Of a DNA stretch of 64,000 nucleotides, positions 18,097-27,093 are shown in pieces. Position numbers and translations under genes: made by a program. Source of the stretch: Prevotella sp. BV3P1 (GTDB lineage Bacteria > Bacteroidota > Bacteroidia > Bacteroidales > Bacteroidaceae); assembly GCF_000479005.1 (NCBI RefSeq), contig NZ_AWXC01000037.1, forward strand, positions 1-64,000, in the 5' to 3' direction. The notes under the pieces were generated by a model that had not been told where the DNA came from, did not search any database, and saw only the letters and a program-made list of their open reading frames with translations. Position 1 is the first letter of the stretch. Each line of letters begins with the position of its first letter.

Positions 18097-20292
18097 TCAA
18101 TCTACCAGTGTGAAGTCGAGCTGTCTCTTCTCCAAATTGGCCTGTGCCACCTTAATCCTGATGGGATCTCCCAGCTGGTATTTGTGGTGGTGTCTACGGC
18201 CAACGAGGCAATAGTTCTTCTCATCAAAGTCGTAATAATCGTCATCCAAATCGCGCATGGGCACCATTCCTTCGCAATGATTCTCATCGATTTCGCAATA
18301 GATGCCATAGCTTTGGATGCCACTGATGTGCGCATCAAACTCTTCACCGATATGCTCACCCATGAATTCCACCATCTTGTACTTGATGGAGTCACGCTCG
18401 GCATTAGCTGCGACCTGCTCCATGTCAGAACTATGCTCGCACAAACGCTCGTAATAGTCCTTGTTGGCGCTGCGGCCACCCTTCGCATATCGTGTCAACA
18501 GGCGGTGAACCATCATGTCTGGATAACGCCGGATGGGCGATGTGAAGTGGGTGTAATAGTCGAAAGCCAAGCCAAAATGGCCTATATTATAAATGGTGTA
18601 CTTCGCCTTCATCATCGCTCTGAGGGCGACGGTCTGTATGAGTTTCTGCTCATCCGTTCCGTCAACGGCTTCCATCAGGTGGTTAAGACTGCGGGCCGTC
18701 TGCCCCTTTGTTCCTGCCGTCTTGATCTTGTAGCCGAACTTCACGATGAAGTCTTTCAGGCTCTCCAGCTTCTGTGGGTCGGGATTGTCGTGTACACGGT
18801 AAGGCAAAGTCTTGGCTTTGGCACCCTTCTTCACCTTCCCCACGCTCTCTGCCACCGTGCGGTTGGCCAGCAACATGAACTCTTCTATCAGCTTGTTGGC
18901 GTCTTTTGAACGTTTAAAATAGCAGCGCACGGGCTTACCCTTCTCATCAACATCGAAATGAAGTTCTTCAGAATCAAACTTCACCGCACCGTTCTTGAAG
19001 CGTTCCTCACGCAACTTCTTGGCCAAGGTATCCAGCATAATCAGCTCCTTAGCATGCTCTCCCTTGTATCCCCCCTTGCGCGGGGCCGGTGCTGGCTGCC
19101 CCGTTCCATCTACCACACCATTGTCTTCAAGCAACTGCTGCACCTCTTCGTAGGCATATCTGCGATTACTCTTGATGACAGTATGCACGATACGCTGGCT
19201 CCGAATGAACCCATCGACATCCATCTCCACGATAACGCTGTAGCAAAGTTTCTCCTCATCGGGGCGAAGGGAGCAGATAAAGTTGCACAATCGCTCGGGC
19301 AACATCGGGATGGTACGGTCTACCAGATACACGGATGTGGCACGCTTCTGTGCCTCTTTGTCAATGATGGAATTTTCAGTGACATAGTGTGTCACGTCAG
19401 CAATGTGAATACCAACTTCCCAAATGCCTTTGCTTACCTCACGGATAGACAAGGCATCGTCGAAATCCTTGGCATCTTTGGGGTCAATCGTGCAGGTGAA
19501 TACTGGCCGGAAGTCTTCTCTTTCAGCCAAATCCTGCTTGGTAATCTCGCCACTAATTCGCTCTGCAGCGTCTTCAACAGCCTTTGGATACTTGTATGGC
19601 AAGCCGTATTGCGCCAAGATGGTGTGCATCTCCGCATCGTTATCGCCAGTCTTGCCCAGCACGTCTATAATCTCTCCTATGATGTTTTTGTGATTCTCAT
19701 CGGGCCATTTGCTCACTTTCACCACCACCTTGTCATTGGTTTGGCCGCCCTTCAACTTGTTTCTTGGAATCAAGATGTCATTGGCAAACAAGTTTTCCTG
19801 TGTCACCAGGAAGGCGATGTTCTTTTCAACTCGCAGTTTACCCACGAACTGATTACGCGAACGTTGCAGAATCTCGATGACCTGTGCCTCTTTGATATGC
19901 TTTTGACGACGTGCCATGAGCGACACTTTCACACGGTCACCATTGAGTGCCGACATCGAGTTGCGCTCGGAAACAAAGATGGGTTTGTCGCTTCCATCGG
20001 GGATGAACGAGTTTTTTCCGTTTCCTTTGCGCCGAAAGATTCCTTCCACCACCTGCCCCATCTGGTTGAGACGGTATGAATGGTCAGACACCTTTGTCAA
20101 GAAATCATCCCAAGCCATCTCTTCCATCAGGTCGATGGCGAGCATCTTTAACGGATGTGTGTTCAGTTTGAGTGTACGGAATATCTCTTTGTAGCTGAAT
20201 GTTTTTTCCGGTTGTGTTGTAAAGAACCCTTCCAGCTTTTCAGCCAATTGCTTTTTGGTCATGCGTTTGCCACCTTTTTTCCCTTTTCCCAT
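18097..20292 (-). CDS. rnr: Ribonuclease R
   Basis: RNase R is a 3'-5' exoribonuclease that degrades structured RNA. The 731-residue protein has a lysine/glycine-rich start (MGKGKKGGKRMTKK), a winged-helix segment (about 15-75), cold-shock domains, the RNB catalytic domain with DPKDAKDFDDALS near residue 270 (the aspartates bind magnesium) and a C-terminal S1 domain. It lacks the long basic tail of the E. coli enzyme. A further in-frame ATG at 20331 adds 13 residues before the basic start; the ATG at 20292 looks more natural. A long open frame on the opposite strand (18958-20079) is a shadow of this gene. Confidence 0.94.
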   Translation of the reverse strand: MGKGKKGGKRMTKKQLAEKLEGFFTTQPEKTFSYKEIFRTLKLNTHPLKMLAIDLMEEMAWDDFLTKVSDHSYRLNQMGQVVEGIFRRKGNGKNSFIPDGSDKPIFVSERNSMSALNGDRVKVSLMARRQKHIKEAQVIEILQRSRNQFVGKLRVEKNIAFLVTQENLFANDILIPRNKLKGGQTNDKVVVKVSKWPDENHKNIIGEIIDVLGKTGDNDAEMHTILAQYGLPYKYPKAVEDAAERISGEITKQDLAEREDFRPVFTCTIDPKDAKDFDDALSIREVSKGIWEVGIHIADVTHYVTENSIIDKEAQKRATSVYLVDRTIPMLPERLCNFICSLRPDEEKLCYSVIVEMDVDGFIRSQRIVHTVIKSNRRYAYEEVQQLLEDNGVVDGTGQPAPAPRKGGYKGEHAKELIMLDTLAKKLREERFKNGAVKFDSEELHFDVDEKGKPVRCYFKRSKDANKLIEEFMLLANRTVAESVGKVKKGAKAKTLPYRVHDNPDPQKLESLKDFIVKFGYKIKTAGTKGQTARSLNHLMEAVDGTDEQKLIQTVALRAMMKAKYTIYNIGHFGLAFDYYTHFTSPIRRYPDMMVHRLLTRYAKGGRSANKDYYERLCEHSSDMEQVAANAERDSIKYKMVEFMGEHIGEEFDAHISGIQSYGIYCEIDENHCEGMVPMRDLDDDYYDFDEKNYCLVGRRHHHKYQLGDPIRIKVAQANLEKRQLDFTLVD

Positions 20293-20560
20293 CTTGTTCC
20301 GTGTTTTATGATACTTATTGCAAATTAACAAAAAATAATTGACACAACACGTATTTATTACGATTATTTTGCATTAAAATCATGTTTCGAAGTTATTCTA
20401 AGGTAGTGCTGGCGAGGTATCATTTGTACTACATCATGTAAATATAAAAAATATGTATTCTACTGGTATCTATCTGTTTTACATACAGTGATGCCTCTTT
20501 TGAGCATTTATGTTTTGTCAGCTGCATGAAGACTTTGTGAACAAATTGTGTGAATAGTCT

Positions 20561-20970
20561 TGACAAAGAGCTTCTCCATATTTGCTTATTTGTAACCAAC
20601 CCCGCCTCAGATTGCAAATAAGCCGAAAATGAAGCGGTTTTTATAACATGCTGGTAATCAGTTTTTTGTAGATATCGGCTGTCTGTTTGCGACTAGTTTT
20701 CACGTTCCAGCAAGCCAATAGCATGTCTTTTGCGATGCAATTGCTATGCTTTTGGCGTTCAATTGCATGGTTCTAAGGTAGCAAAGTGGTGTATGTTGAA
20801 AGGTAGTATCATCGTTTTTGGGACGAAAACCACTATTTCGAGGCAAAAAAGCTCCTTGTTTTCATCCGCCAAGCCTATTGTTTTTCTCCAGAATGAGAAT
20901 TGCGAAGGGCCGTTTTTGGGCCGTTTTTTGGTAAAAAAGTTGGATATTTTCAGTCCGCATGCGCCAGGCA
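20561..20970. repeat. Degenerate intergenic element, copy A
   Basis: This stretch shares three blocks in the same order and spacing with 48585-48980. The first is GACAAAGAGCTTCT followed by ATATTTGC and ATTTG. A middle 22-bp periodic region comes next. The third begins GGCCGTTTTTGGGCCGTTTTTT, broken here at GGCCGTTTTTGGG and CCGTTTTTT, and runs on to a CATGCG. Identity is patchy, so it is an old or fast-changing copy. A plus-strand open frame of 143 codons (20730-21161) runs through it without recognisable protein features and is not annotated. The rest of the 20293-21147 gap shows nothing further. Confidence 0.5.
20722..20787. repeat. Three 22-bp units (array within element A)
   Basis: Units start at 20722, 20744 and 20766. 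The first two share TTTTG in the middle and CAATTG at the end (CATGTCTTTTGCG and CTATGCTTTTGGCG openings); the third is degenerate (CATGGTTCTAAGG). The TGCTTTTG core links it to the unit at 48833 and, more loosely, to arrays 1 and 2. Confidence 0.55.
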
Positions 20971-21147
20971 AAGCGTATCGTTTTTTGCGATGGTGCCAAT
21001 CGTTGTATGAACCTCTGTTTTACAATGGAGCATGGAGATATCTCTGCGTGTTTGAAAGAAAGGATGACGAATCTAAAACAACGTTAACCTGCGTCAATCA
21101 TTCCCAAATGACAGGAGATGTGATGCGCAGCATTGAAATATTTTTAT

Positions 21148-21155
21148 TATATTTG
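21148..21155 (+). promoter_or_regulatory. -7 promoter box of the DJ-1/PfpI gene
   Basis: TATATTTG matches TAnnTTTG exactly and is followed by about 55 bases of leader before the start codon. No TTTG sits 19 bp upstream. Confidence 0.5.
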
Positions 21156-21214
21156 CAATGACAATTATTAAATAGCTAACCAAGGAGTTCAAAAGGCTCC
21201 TAAACATAACAAAT

Positions 21215-21781
21215 ATGGCAAAGGTATATGAATTTTTGGCCAATGGTTTCGAAGAAGTTGAAGCCTTGGCACCCGTAGACATTTTCCGCAGAGCCGGTGT
21301 TGAAATCAAGACAGTGAGCGTTACAGGCTCCGAGTGGGTGGAATCTTCCCATGGCGTAACCATCAAGGCCGACGTGAAATTTGAAGACATGCGCGACTTT
21401 AACGATGCCGACATGCTGATGCTTCCCGGCGGCTTGCCCGGTGCGACCAACCTGAACGAGCATGCGGGCGTGAGAGAAGCACTGCTGGCCCATAACGCCA
21501 AGGGCAAGCATATTGGTGCCATCTGTGCCGCACCGATGGTCTTAGGCAGCTTAGGACTGCTGAAAGGCCGCAAGGCGACATGCTCTCCGGGCTTTGAGAA
21601 GTACCTCGAGGGTGCAGAATACACGGCTGAATTGTACACCGTCGATGGCAACATCATCACGGGAGAGGGTCCCGCTGCAACGTTCCCATACGCATACGAA
21701 ATCCTGAAGATGTTCGTGGGTGAAGCCAAGACGAAGGAGTTGCAGCAAAAAATGCAATACGCCCATTTGATGGAGCGGTGA
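21215..21781 (+). CDS. DJ-1/PfpI family protein
   Basis: The 188-residue protein belongs to the DJ-1/ThiJ/PfpI superfamily, whose members include glyoxalases and proposed protein deglycases that deal with reactive carbonyls. The nucleophile-elbow cysteine is Cys104 in GAICAAP, and the acidic partner lies in FEEVE (residues 12-16), matching the DJ-1 subgroup. LMLPGGLPGATNL is the conserved strand-loop before it. Length is typical. ispD follows after 65 bp that consist mostly of 8-bp repeats. The biochemical activity cannot be fixed from sequence, so no symbol is given. Confidence 0.9.
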   Translation: MAKVYEFLANGFEEVEALAPVDIFRRAGVEIKTVSVTGSEWVESSHGVTIKADVKFEDMRDFNDADMLMLPGGLPGATNLNEHAGVREALLAHNAKGKHIGAICAAPMVLGSLGLLKGRKATCSPGFEKYLEGAEYTAELYTVDGNIITGEGPAATFPYAYEILKMFVGEAKTKELQQKMQYAHLMER

Positions 21782-21786
21782 GGAAA

Positions 21787-21849
21787 AACTCACCAACTCA
21801 TAAACTCATGAACTCACCAACTCATAAATAATGAACTCATGAACTCATG
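21787..21849 (+). repeat. 8-bp tandem repeat running into the ispD start codon
   Basis: Units AACTCACC, AACTCATA, AACTCATG, AACTCACC, AACTCATA, a degenerate 7-mer, AACTCATG and AACTCATG follow head to tail. The last unit contains the ispD ATG (21847). The ATGs at 21831 and 21839 each open a three-codon frame ATG AAC TCA TGA whose stop overlaps the next ATG, so start and stop codons are chained into ispD. Confidence 0.8.
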
Positions 21850-22608
21850 AACTACGTCATTATCGTTGCCGGAGGAAAAGGCCTTCGCATGGGAAACGAT
21901 ACGCCGAAACAGTTTCTGCCCATTGGCGGGAAACCTGTTCTGATGCGCACCATCGAGCGTTTTTACCAATACAGCAAGGAGCTGAACGTCATCGTGGTGT
22001 TGCCTCGCGAACAACAAGCTCAATGGAGAACACTGTGTGAGCGTCACCACTTTGACCTTGCGCACACCATTGCAGATGGAGGAAGCACGCGCTATGAATC
22101 GTGTCAGAACGGTTTGGCTGCCATTCCCGATGCTGCCGATGGCGTGGTAGGGTTCCACGATGGCGTTCGTCCGTTTGTGTCAGTTGAAGTTATCGAGCGT
22201 TGTTTTGAAACTGCCAGAGCCGAAAAAGCCGTCATCCCCACACTGCCCGTGACCGACACCCTGCGCCACGTCGGCGGACAAGGCGGCGGAAAGAACGTGC
22301 TGCGCAGTGAGTACCGCATCGTACAGACGCCGCAAGTCTTTGATATCGCATTGGCCAAGCGAGCCTTCGGACAACCTGACCAGGAATCGTTCACCGACGA
22401 TGCTTCGGTGATTGAGGCATGCGGGCACAGCGTCAGCATGGTAGACGGCAACCGAGAGAATATCAAGATTACCACGCCCTTTGACCTCGTTCTTGCCGAA
22501 GCCATGCTTCAGCACGGCCAAACGCCCCACGCTAACGCTGGAGAAAAAGGGAAATGCGGCGGCAAGCAGTCTGCGCAAGAGCCAGCAGAAGCTGACCAAA
22601 GAGGGTAA
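21847..22608 (+). CDS. ispD: 2-C-methyl-D-erythritol 4-phosphate cytidylyltransferase
   Basis: IspD couples MEP with CTP in the non-mevalonate isoprenoid pathway. The 253-residue protein opens [16 protein letters not shown], the cytidylyltransferase P-loop, and has [15 protein letters not shown], the [12 protein letters not shown] motif and QTPQVFD. The last 25 or so residues (after MLQHGQ) are a low-complexity Ala/Gly/Lys tail not seen in standard IspD. Its start codon lies within an 8-bp repeat array. recG begins 20 bp after the stop. The pathway partner ispF is in this window too, at 49.9 kb, but not in the same operon. Confidence 0.93.
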   Translation: MNYVIIVAGGKGLRMGNDTPKQFLPIGGKPVLMRTIERFYQYSKELNVIVVLPREQQAQWRTLCERHHFDLAHTIADGGSTRYESCQNGLAAIPDAADGVVGFHDGVRPFVSVEVIERCFETARAEKAVIPTLPVTDTLRHVGGQGGGKNVLRSEYRIVQTPQVFDIALAKRAFGQPDQESFTDDASVIEACGHSVSMVDGNRENIKITTPFDLVLAEAMLQHGQTPHANAGEKGKCGGKQSAQEPAEADQRG

Positions 22609-22628
22609 ATGCTTATTTCATTGAAACC

Positions 22629-24731
22629 ATGTCATCCATACTCGAGCAAGACATCAAATACCTACCGGGGGTTGGACCCAAGCGTAAGGCGATATTGGAT
22701 AAAGAGGCCAACATCGCTACATGGGGCGATTTGCTCGAGTATTATCCTTACAAATACGTTGACAGAAGTCGCATCTACCGTATCATCGACTTACAAGGCG
22801 ACCTGCCTTTCGTGCAACTCAAAGGCAAGATTCTGAGTTTTGAAGAGTTCACTATGAGTCCGAGGAAGAAGCGGGTGGTGGCTCATTTCAGCGATGGTAC
22901 TGGCATTGCCGACCTTGTTTGGTTTCAAGGCACTCAGTATGTTTACAAGAATTATAAGGTAAACGAAGAGTATGTCGTTTTCGGCAAGCCAACCATCTAT
23001 GGCGGGCGATACCAGTTTGCGCATCCTGACATTGATAAAGCGGCCGACATCCAGCTGTCCGAAATGGGCATGCAACCCTATTACATGACGACAGAGCGCA
23101 TGAAAAAGTCGGGATTGCAGTCGCATGCCATTGAGAAACTCACCAAGACGCTGGTTGATAAGCTCGGCGAGAACGACCTGCCCGAAACGCTTCCTCCGTT
23201 CATCACGGGGCCTCTGCGTTTTATTTCACGCGCCGAAGCCATGGCAAAGATTCATTATCCAAAGAGTCTTGATGACGTGCAGCGCGCCCAACTACGCCTC
23301 AAGTTTGAAGAATTGTTTTACGTTCAGCTCAACATCCTGCGCTATGCCAACGACCGCAAACGTAAGTACCAGGGCTACGTTTTCAACCATGTGGGGTCAC
23401 AGTTTCATCATTTTTACAAGAACAACCTGCCTTTTGAGTTGACAAACGCGCAGAAACGAGTGATGCATGAGATACGCAAGGACATGACAACCGGCCGACA
23501 AATGAACCGGTTGGTGCAGGGTGACGTGGGTTCGGGCAAGACATTAGTGGCCCTGATGTCCATGCTCATAGCCATTGACAATGGTTATCAGGCATGCATG
23601 ATGGCCCCTACGGAGATTCTGGCCGAACAACATTTTGCCACCATCAAGAAGTTTTTAGGAGGAATGGATGTGCGCGTGGAACTGCTCACGGGCATGGTGA
23701 AAGGCAAAAAACGCAACGAAGTGTTCCACGGATTGCTCACCGGAGAGGTTCATATCTTGGTAGGAACGCATGCAGTTATCGAAGATAACGTGCGATTTTC
23801 ACACCTAGGAATGGCCGTTGTCGATGAGCAGCACCGGTTTGGCGTGGCGCAAAGAGCCAAATTGTGGGGTAAGAGCGAACGGCCACCCCATATCCTCGTG
23901 ATGACGGCGACACCCATTCCACGCACCTTGGCTATGACCATTTATGGCGATCTGGACGTAAGTGTCATCGATGAATTGCCACCTGGGCGTAAACCCATAC
24001 AGACTATTCATCAATACGACAATCAGATGACGAGTCTGTACCAAGGCATACGGAAGCAAATCCAACAGGGCCGACAGGTATATATCGTCTTTCCGCTGAT
24101 TACTGAGAGCGAGAAAATTGATCTGAAAAACCTGGAAGCAGGGTTCGAATCGCTATGTACAATCTTCCCAGACTTTAAACTTAGCAAGGTACATGGCAAG
24201 ATGAAACCGAAAGAAAAGGATGCCGAAATGCAGAGGTTCAGTCGTGGAGAAACTCAAATCCTGGTGGCTACGACGGTGATAGAGGTGGGTGTGGACGTGC
24301 CAAACGCCTCGGTCATGGTGATTCTTGATGCTCATCGATTTGGACTTTCACAGCTTCATCAGCTCAGAGGACGTGTGGGACGAGGCGCCGAACAGAGTTA
24401 TTGCATCTTGGTAACCAGTCACAAACTGTCGAAAGAAACCCGCAGACGCATTGACATCATGTGCGAAACGTGCGATGGCTTTCAGATTGCAGAGGCCGAT
24501 TTGAAGCTCCGTGGACCTGGAGATCTGGAGGGTACGCAGCAAAGTGGTATTGCCTTCGACCTCAAGATAGCCGACATCGCACGCGATGGACAAATCATAC
24601 AGCTCGCTCGTGACGAAGCACAAAAAATCATAGAGGCCGACCCGCTTTGCGAAAAGACAGAGTACAGCCTGCTTTGGAACAGACTCAATGAGCTGAGAAA
24701 GACCAATATCAATTGGGCATCAATCTCTTAG
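22629..24731 (+). CDS. recG: ATP-dependent DNA helicase RecG
   Basis: RecG remodels stalled forks and branched recombination intermediates. The 700-residue protein shows the N-terminal helix-hairpin-like YLPGVGPKRKAIL, an OB-type wedge domain (about 60-150), Walker A GSGKT at 301-305, the DEQH box at 399-402, TATPIPRTLAMT, and the C-terminal QLRGRVGRG with GDLEGTQQSG, which is diagnostic of RecG. It follows ispD after 20 bp and is likely translated from the same mRNA. Confidence 0.96.
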   Translation: MSSILEQDIKYLPGVGPKRKAILDKEANIATWGDLLEYYPYKYVDRSRIYRIIDLQGDLPFVQLKGKILSFEEFTMSPRKKRVVAHFSDGTGIADLVWFQGTQYVYKNYKVNEEYVVFGKPTIYGGRYQFAHPDIDKAADIQLSEMGMQPYYMTTERMKKSGLQSHAIEKLTKTLVDKLGENDLPETLPPFITGPLRFISRAEAMAKIHYPKSLDDVQRAQLRLKFEELFYVQLNILRYANDRKRKYQGYVFNHVGSQFHHFYKNNLPFELTNAQKRVMHEIRKDMTTGRQMNRLVQGDVGSGKTLVALMSMLIAIDNGYQACMMAPTEILAEQHFATIKKFLGGMDVRVELLTGMVKGKKRNEVFHGLLTGEVHILVGTHAVIEDNVRFSHLGMAVVDEQHRFGVAQRAKLWGKSERPPHILVMTATPIPRTLAMTIYGDLDVSVIDELPPGRKPIQTIHQYDNQMTSLYQGIRKQIQQGRQVYIVFPLITESEKIDLKNLEAGFESLCTIFPDFKLSKVHGKMKPKEKDAEMQRFSRGETQILVATTVIEVGVDVPNASVMVILDAHRFGLSQLHQLRGRVGRGAEQSYCILVTSHKLSKETRRRIDIMCETCDGFQIAEADLKLRGPGDLEGTQQSGIAFDLKIADIARDGQIIQLARDEAQKIIEADPLCEKTEYSLLWNRLNELRKTNINWASIS

Positions 24732-24811
24732 TAACTGTTTGTACTCATTACAAGTTAGTTAAAACCGTTATAAATTCTGTTAATGACGTAACAACTTTGC
24801 AATATAATCGT

Positions 24812-24819
24812 TATATTTG
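24812..24819 (+). promoter_or_regulatory. -7 promoter box of the M23 peptidase gene
   Basis: TATATTTG fits TAnnTTTG. The leader to the preferred ATG at 24925 is about 100 bases. The nearest TTTG upstream is only 12 bp away, so the -33 element is weak. Confidence 0.5.
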
Positions 24820-24924
24820 CACAACCACTTTTTAAAGTTGAAGGATTTCTTACAGCATCTGGTAAATCTTTAAAAAACATTTTTGATTAGCTCTTTTGGG
24901 AGACCTAAAACTAACAAAATTTGT

Positions 24925-25875
24925 ATGGCATTTATAAACAAGATAAAAACATTTGCTTTTATTGCAGTCTTTGGGACAATCGCTCAATCAGCAACAGCGC
25001 AAGATTTACTTGCCAAACAGGCTCCCGTAGACCGGAAGATGAAAGCCGTAGATACGCTTTTGCTGCATAGCATCATTGAAAAAGAAAATACAGAGTCACC
25101 TGCTGCCCAGTTGTATGACGAATGGGAAAACCGTTATGCACACCGTGCGACAGCTCTTCCAGATTCATTCAAGATAGATCTTCGCCACTTCTACATGCCC
25201 ACACCCAGCCGCGTGGTGACGAGTAACTTTGGTTCTCGTTGGGGACGTCAGCACAAAGGTTTGGACATTAAGGTGTACATCGGAGACACAATCCGTGCTG
25301 CCTTCAGTGGCAAAGTGCGGATTGTCCGCTATGAGGCACGTGGATATGGTAACTATATCGTCATCCGCCACAACAACGGATTGGAGACTATTTACGGTCA
25401 CTTGTCGAAACAATTAGTGCAAGAGAATCAGGAAGTACGAGCAGGCGACGTGATTGGACTGGGGGGGAATACGGGTAGAAGTACCGGATCTCACCTTCAT
25501 TTTGAAACCAGATTATGCGGCGTGGCTCTGAATCCCGCACTCTTGTTTGACTTCAGGGCTCAAGATGTCACAGGCGATTTCTATATGTTCAGAAACAATT
25601 CCTATCAACGAGAGTCTGCAGAAGCCACTCGTCTGCGTGGTGTAGTAGGAAACGGAAGATATTCACCAGAAGAGGTTCGTGGTGAATTAGCCTACAAGAA
25701 CGAAGACAATGAGATGGTCATGCCTACCCAGGTACAATACCATAAGGTGATGGCAGGCGAAACACTCTCCTCGATTGCGCGCAAACGCGGTGTAACGGTT
25801 GAGCAGATTTGTAGGCTGAGCCATATCAGTAAATCTGCGAAGCTTAAGCCAGGAAGCATCTTGAGATACTCTTAA
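24925..25875 (+). CDS. Exported M23 peptidase with LysM domain
   Basis: Proteins of this form cut or regulate cutting of peptidoglycan peptides in the periplasm. The 316-residue product has a signal peptide (MAFINKIKTF to SATAQ, about 1-26). The M23 (LytM) domain has metal ligands His110 and Asp114 in HKGLD and His192 in HLHF, preceded by His190; all are present, so it should be an active zinc peptidase. A LysM domain closes the protein (about 263-315, YHKVMAGETLSSIARKRG). The frame opens at an upstream ATG (24883), but the signal peptide fits the ATG at 24925. A hairpin terminator at 25998 follows. Confidence 0.9.
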   Translation: MAFINKIKTFAFIAVFGTIAQSATAQDLLAKQAPVDRKMKAVDTLLLHSIIEKENTESPAAQLYDEWENRYAHRATALPDSFKIDLRHFYMPTPSRVVTSNFGSRWGRQHKGLDIKVYIGDTIRAAFSGKVRIVRYEARGYGNYIVIRHNNGLETIYGHLSKQLVQENQEVRAGDVIGLGGNTGRSTGSHLHFETRLCGVALNPALLFDFRAQDVTGDFYMFRNNSYQRESAEATRLRGVVGNGRYSPEEVRGELAYKNEDNEMVMPTQVQYHKVMAGETLSSIARKRGVTVEQICRLSHISKSAKLKPGSILRYS

Positions 25876-25899
25876 CATCAGAATGCGGCACGAATAAAC

Positions 25900-25941
25900 A
25901 GCAACTTAACGTTCACTTGTAGCAGTTTAACGCCCACTTGT
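25900..25941. repeat. Two 21-bp direct repeats
   Basis: Units at 25900-25920 and 25921-25941 share AGCA, TTTAACG or CTTAACG, and CACTTGT with four differences in 21 bases. They lie just after the M23 gene. On the other strand they contain GGCGTTAAACT, similar to part of the 22-bp arrays, but the relation is uncertain. Confidence 0.55.
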
Positions 25942-25997
25942 GCAAAAAAGGGCATATCATCTGGCCGACACAAAGGCACAAGAAAACGTCACAATCG

Positions 25998-26028
25998 CAG
26001 TTCTTTCTAACAAGGAGGAACTGTTTTT
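25998..26028 (+). terminator. Hairpin terminator after the M23 peptidase gene
   Basis: CAGTTCTTTC (25998-26007) pairs with GGAGGAACTG (26014-26023), ten pairs including two G-U, around a six-base loop, followed by TTTTTA. Confidence 0.65.
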
Positions 26029-26182
26029 ATTATTTGAACGTAACTGAAGATATAACCGCTATGTGCAGATTTGTTGATGTTTTCAGTGTGTGAGAAACAT
26101 GAAAAGTGTCGCAGGTTTACCTCTCTGGTTGGCACTACGCACGTTAACAGACCTGTCATCGGCATGCAAGGTCACCGTCAAT

Positions 26183-26959
26183 TCATCGTTTGAAAACGCT
26201 TCTTAGCACAAACCAGCCGTGCATCACGAGGGTTGGCAGGTAGCCATAATGCGACGCCATGACGTGAAAACGCTCTTTGAGCGATGCGTGGTGGTTTTGA
26301 TTGGTCATGCCGCCATCCAGATAATTCGCCACCACAGCCTGCACATTGCGCAAGGGCAAGTGTCTACGAGCCGCCTCTTTCATGATTCGTATACACCAAT
26401 CAACATCGGCAGAATAGCGATACTTCGTCAGGTAAGGCGTAACCTTGGCAATGTCGGTGCGTGCATAAAAAGCCTGATGGCACACCAGCATGCCGTGTAA
26501 GAACGAGCGCCAGGTGAGATGGCGCGGTGGAGTTAAGCGCCGACGACGTACAAATTGGCCCTTGTCATCAACGATATGGGTATCACCATACAGCACGGCG
26601 GGCAAGACATCGTATGTGCCCACGCTACCAGCCACAAGCTCCAGCGTGTCGTTTGCCGGAAAGCTGTCACCGGCATTGAGAAACAACACATAGTCGCCCG
26701 TAGCCCTCTGTATTCCTTTGTTCATGGCATCGTACAAGCCATGGTCAGGTTCTGAAACCACCACCACCTCGTGTCCGGTTTCCATCTCGGCAGAAAGTGC
26801 GGCGTAACGCTTGGCCATACGCACTGTTTCATCTGTAGAAGCACCGTCAACTATCAAGTGTTCCACGTTTTTGTATCTTTGCATCAGCACACTGTCAAGC
26901 GTTCGTTGCAATTCTTTTTCTGCCTGATAGGTGCAGGTGATGACGCTGAATTTTATCAT
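26183..26959 (-). CDS. Glycosyltransferase family 2 protein
   Basis: The 258-residue protein is a GT-A fold sugar transferase, probably adding a sugar during surface polysaccharide or LPS synthesis. It starts with FSVITCTYQAEKELQRTLDS and HLIVDGASTDET, the usual nucleotide-sugar loop, then HGLYDAMNKGI and YVLFLNAGD in place of a DxD motif. It is related to the WcaA/WcaE-like small GT2 enzymes. A GT4 gene lies upstream on the same strand, separated by 134 bp that hold an inverted set of tandem repeats. Donor and acceptor cannot be told. Confidence 0.88.
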   Translation of the reverse strand: MIKFSVITCTYQAEKELQRTLDSVLMQRYKNVEHLIVDGASTDETVRMAKRYAALSAEMETGHEVVVVSEPDHGLYDAMNKGIQRATGDYVLFLNAGDSFPANDTLELVAGSVGTYDVLPAVLYGDTHIVDDKGQFVRRRRLTPPRHLTWRSFLHGMLVCHQAFYARTDIAKVTPYLTKYRYSADVDWCIRIMKEAARRHLPLRNVQAVVANYLDGGMTNQNHHASLKERFHVMASHYGYLPTLVMHGWFVLRSVFKR

Positions 26960-26974
26960 ATCTCTTTTTGTTTA

Positions 26975-27090
26975 GGGAGTTAATGGGAGTTACGGGGGAG
27001 TAATCGGGAGTTAACAGACAATAGTTTTTTTTATCGAGAAAGATCATGTCCGATAACTCCTATTAACTCCTGATCACTCCCAATAACTCC
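26975..27090. repeat. Inverted pair of 10-bp tandem repeats
   Basis: The left side repeats GGGAGTTAAT-like units four times (26975-27015). The right side repeats AACTCCTATT-like units (27055-27090) as the inverse, with about 40 bases between. The RNA would fold into a long stem between the two glycosyltransferase genes. Confidence 0.7.
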
Positions 27091-27093
27091 AGT

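Noticed and set aside
18958-20079. Plus-strand open frame of 373 codons
   Set aside because: It lies wholly antisense to rnr, has no domain or signal I recognise, and is explained by the codon bias of the true gene.
20730-21161. Plus-strand open frame of 143 codons in the rnr/DJ-1 gap
   Set aside because: It crosses the 22-bp units and element A, has odd composition and no family likeness, and overlaps the promoter box of the next gene.
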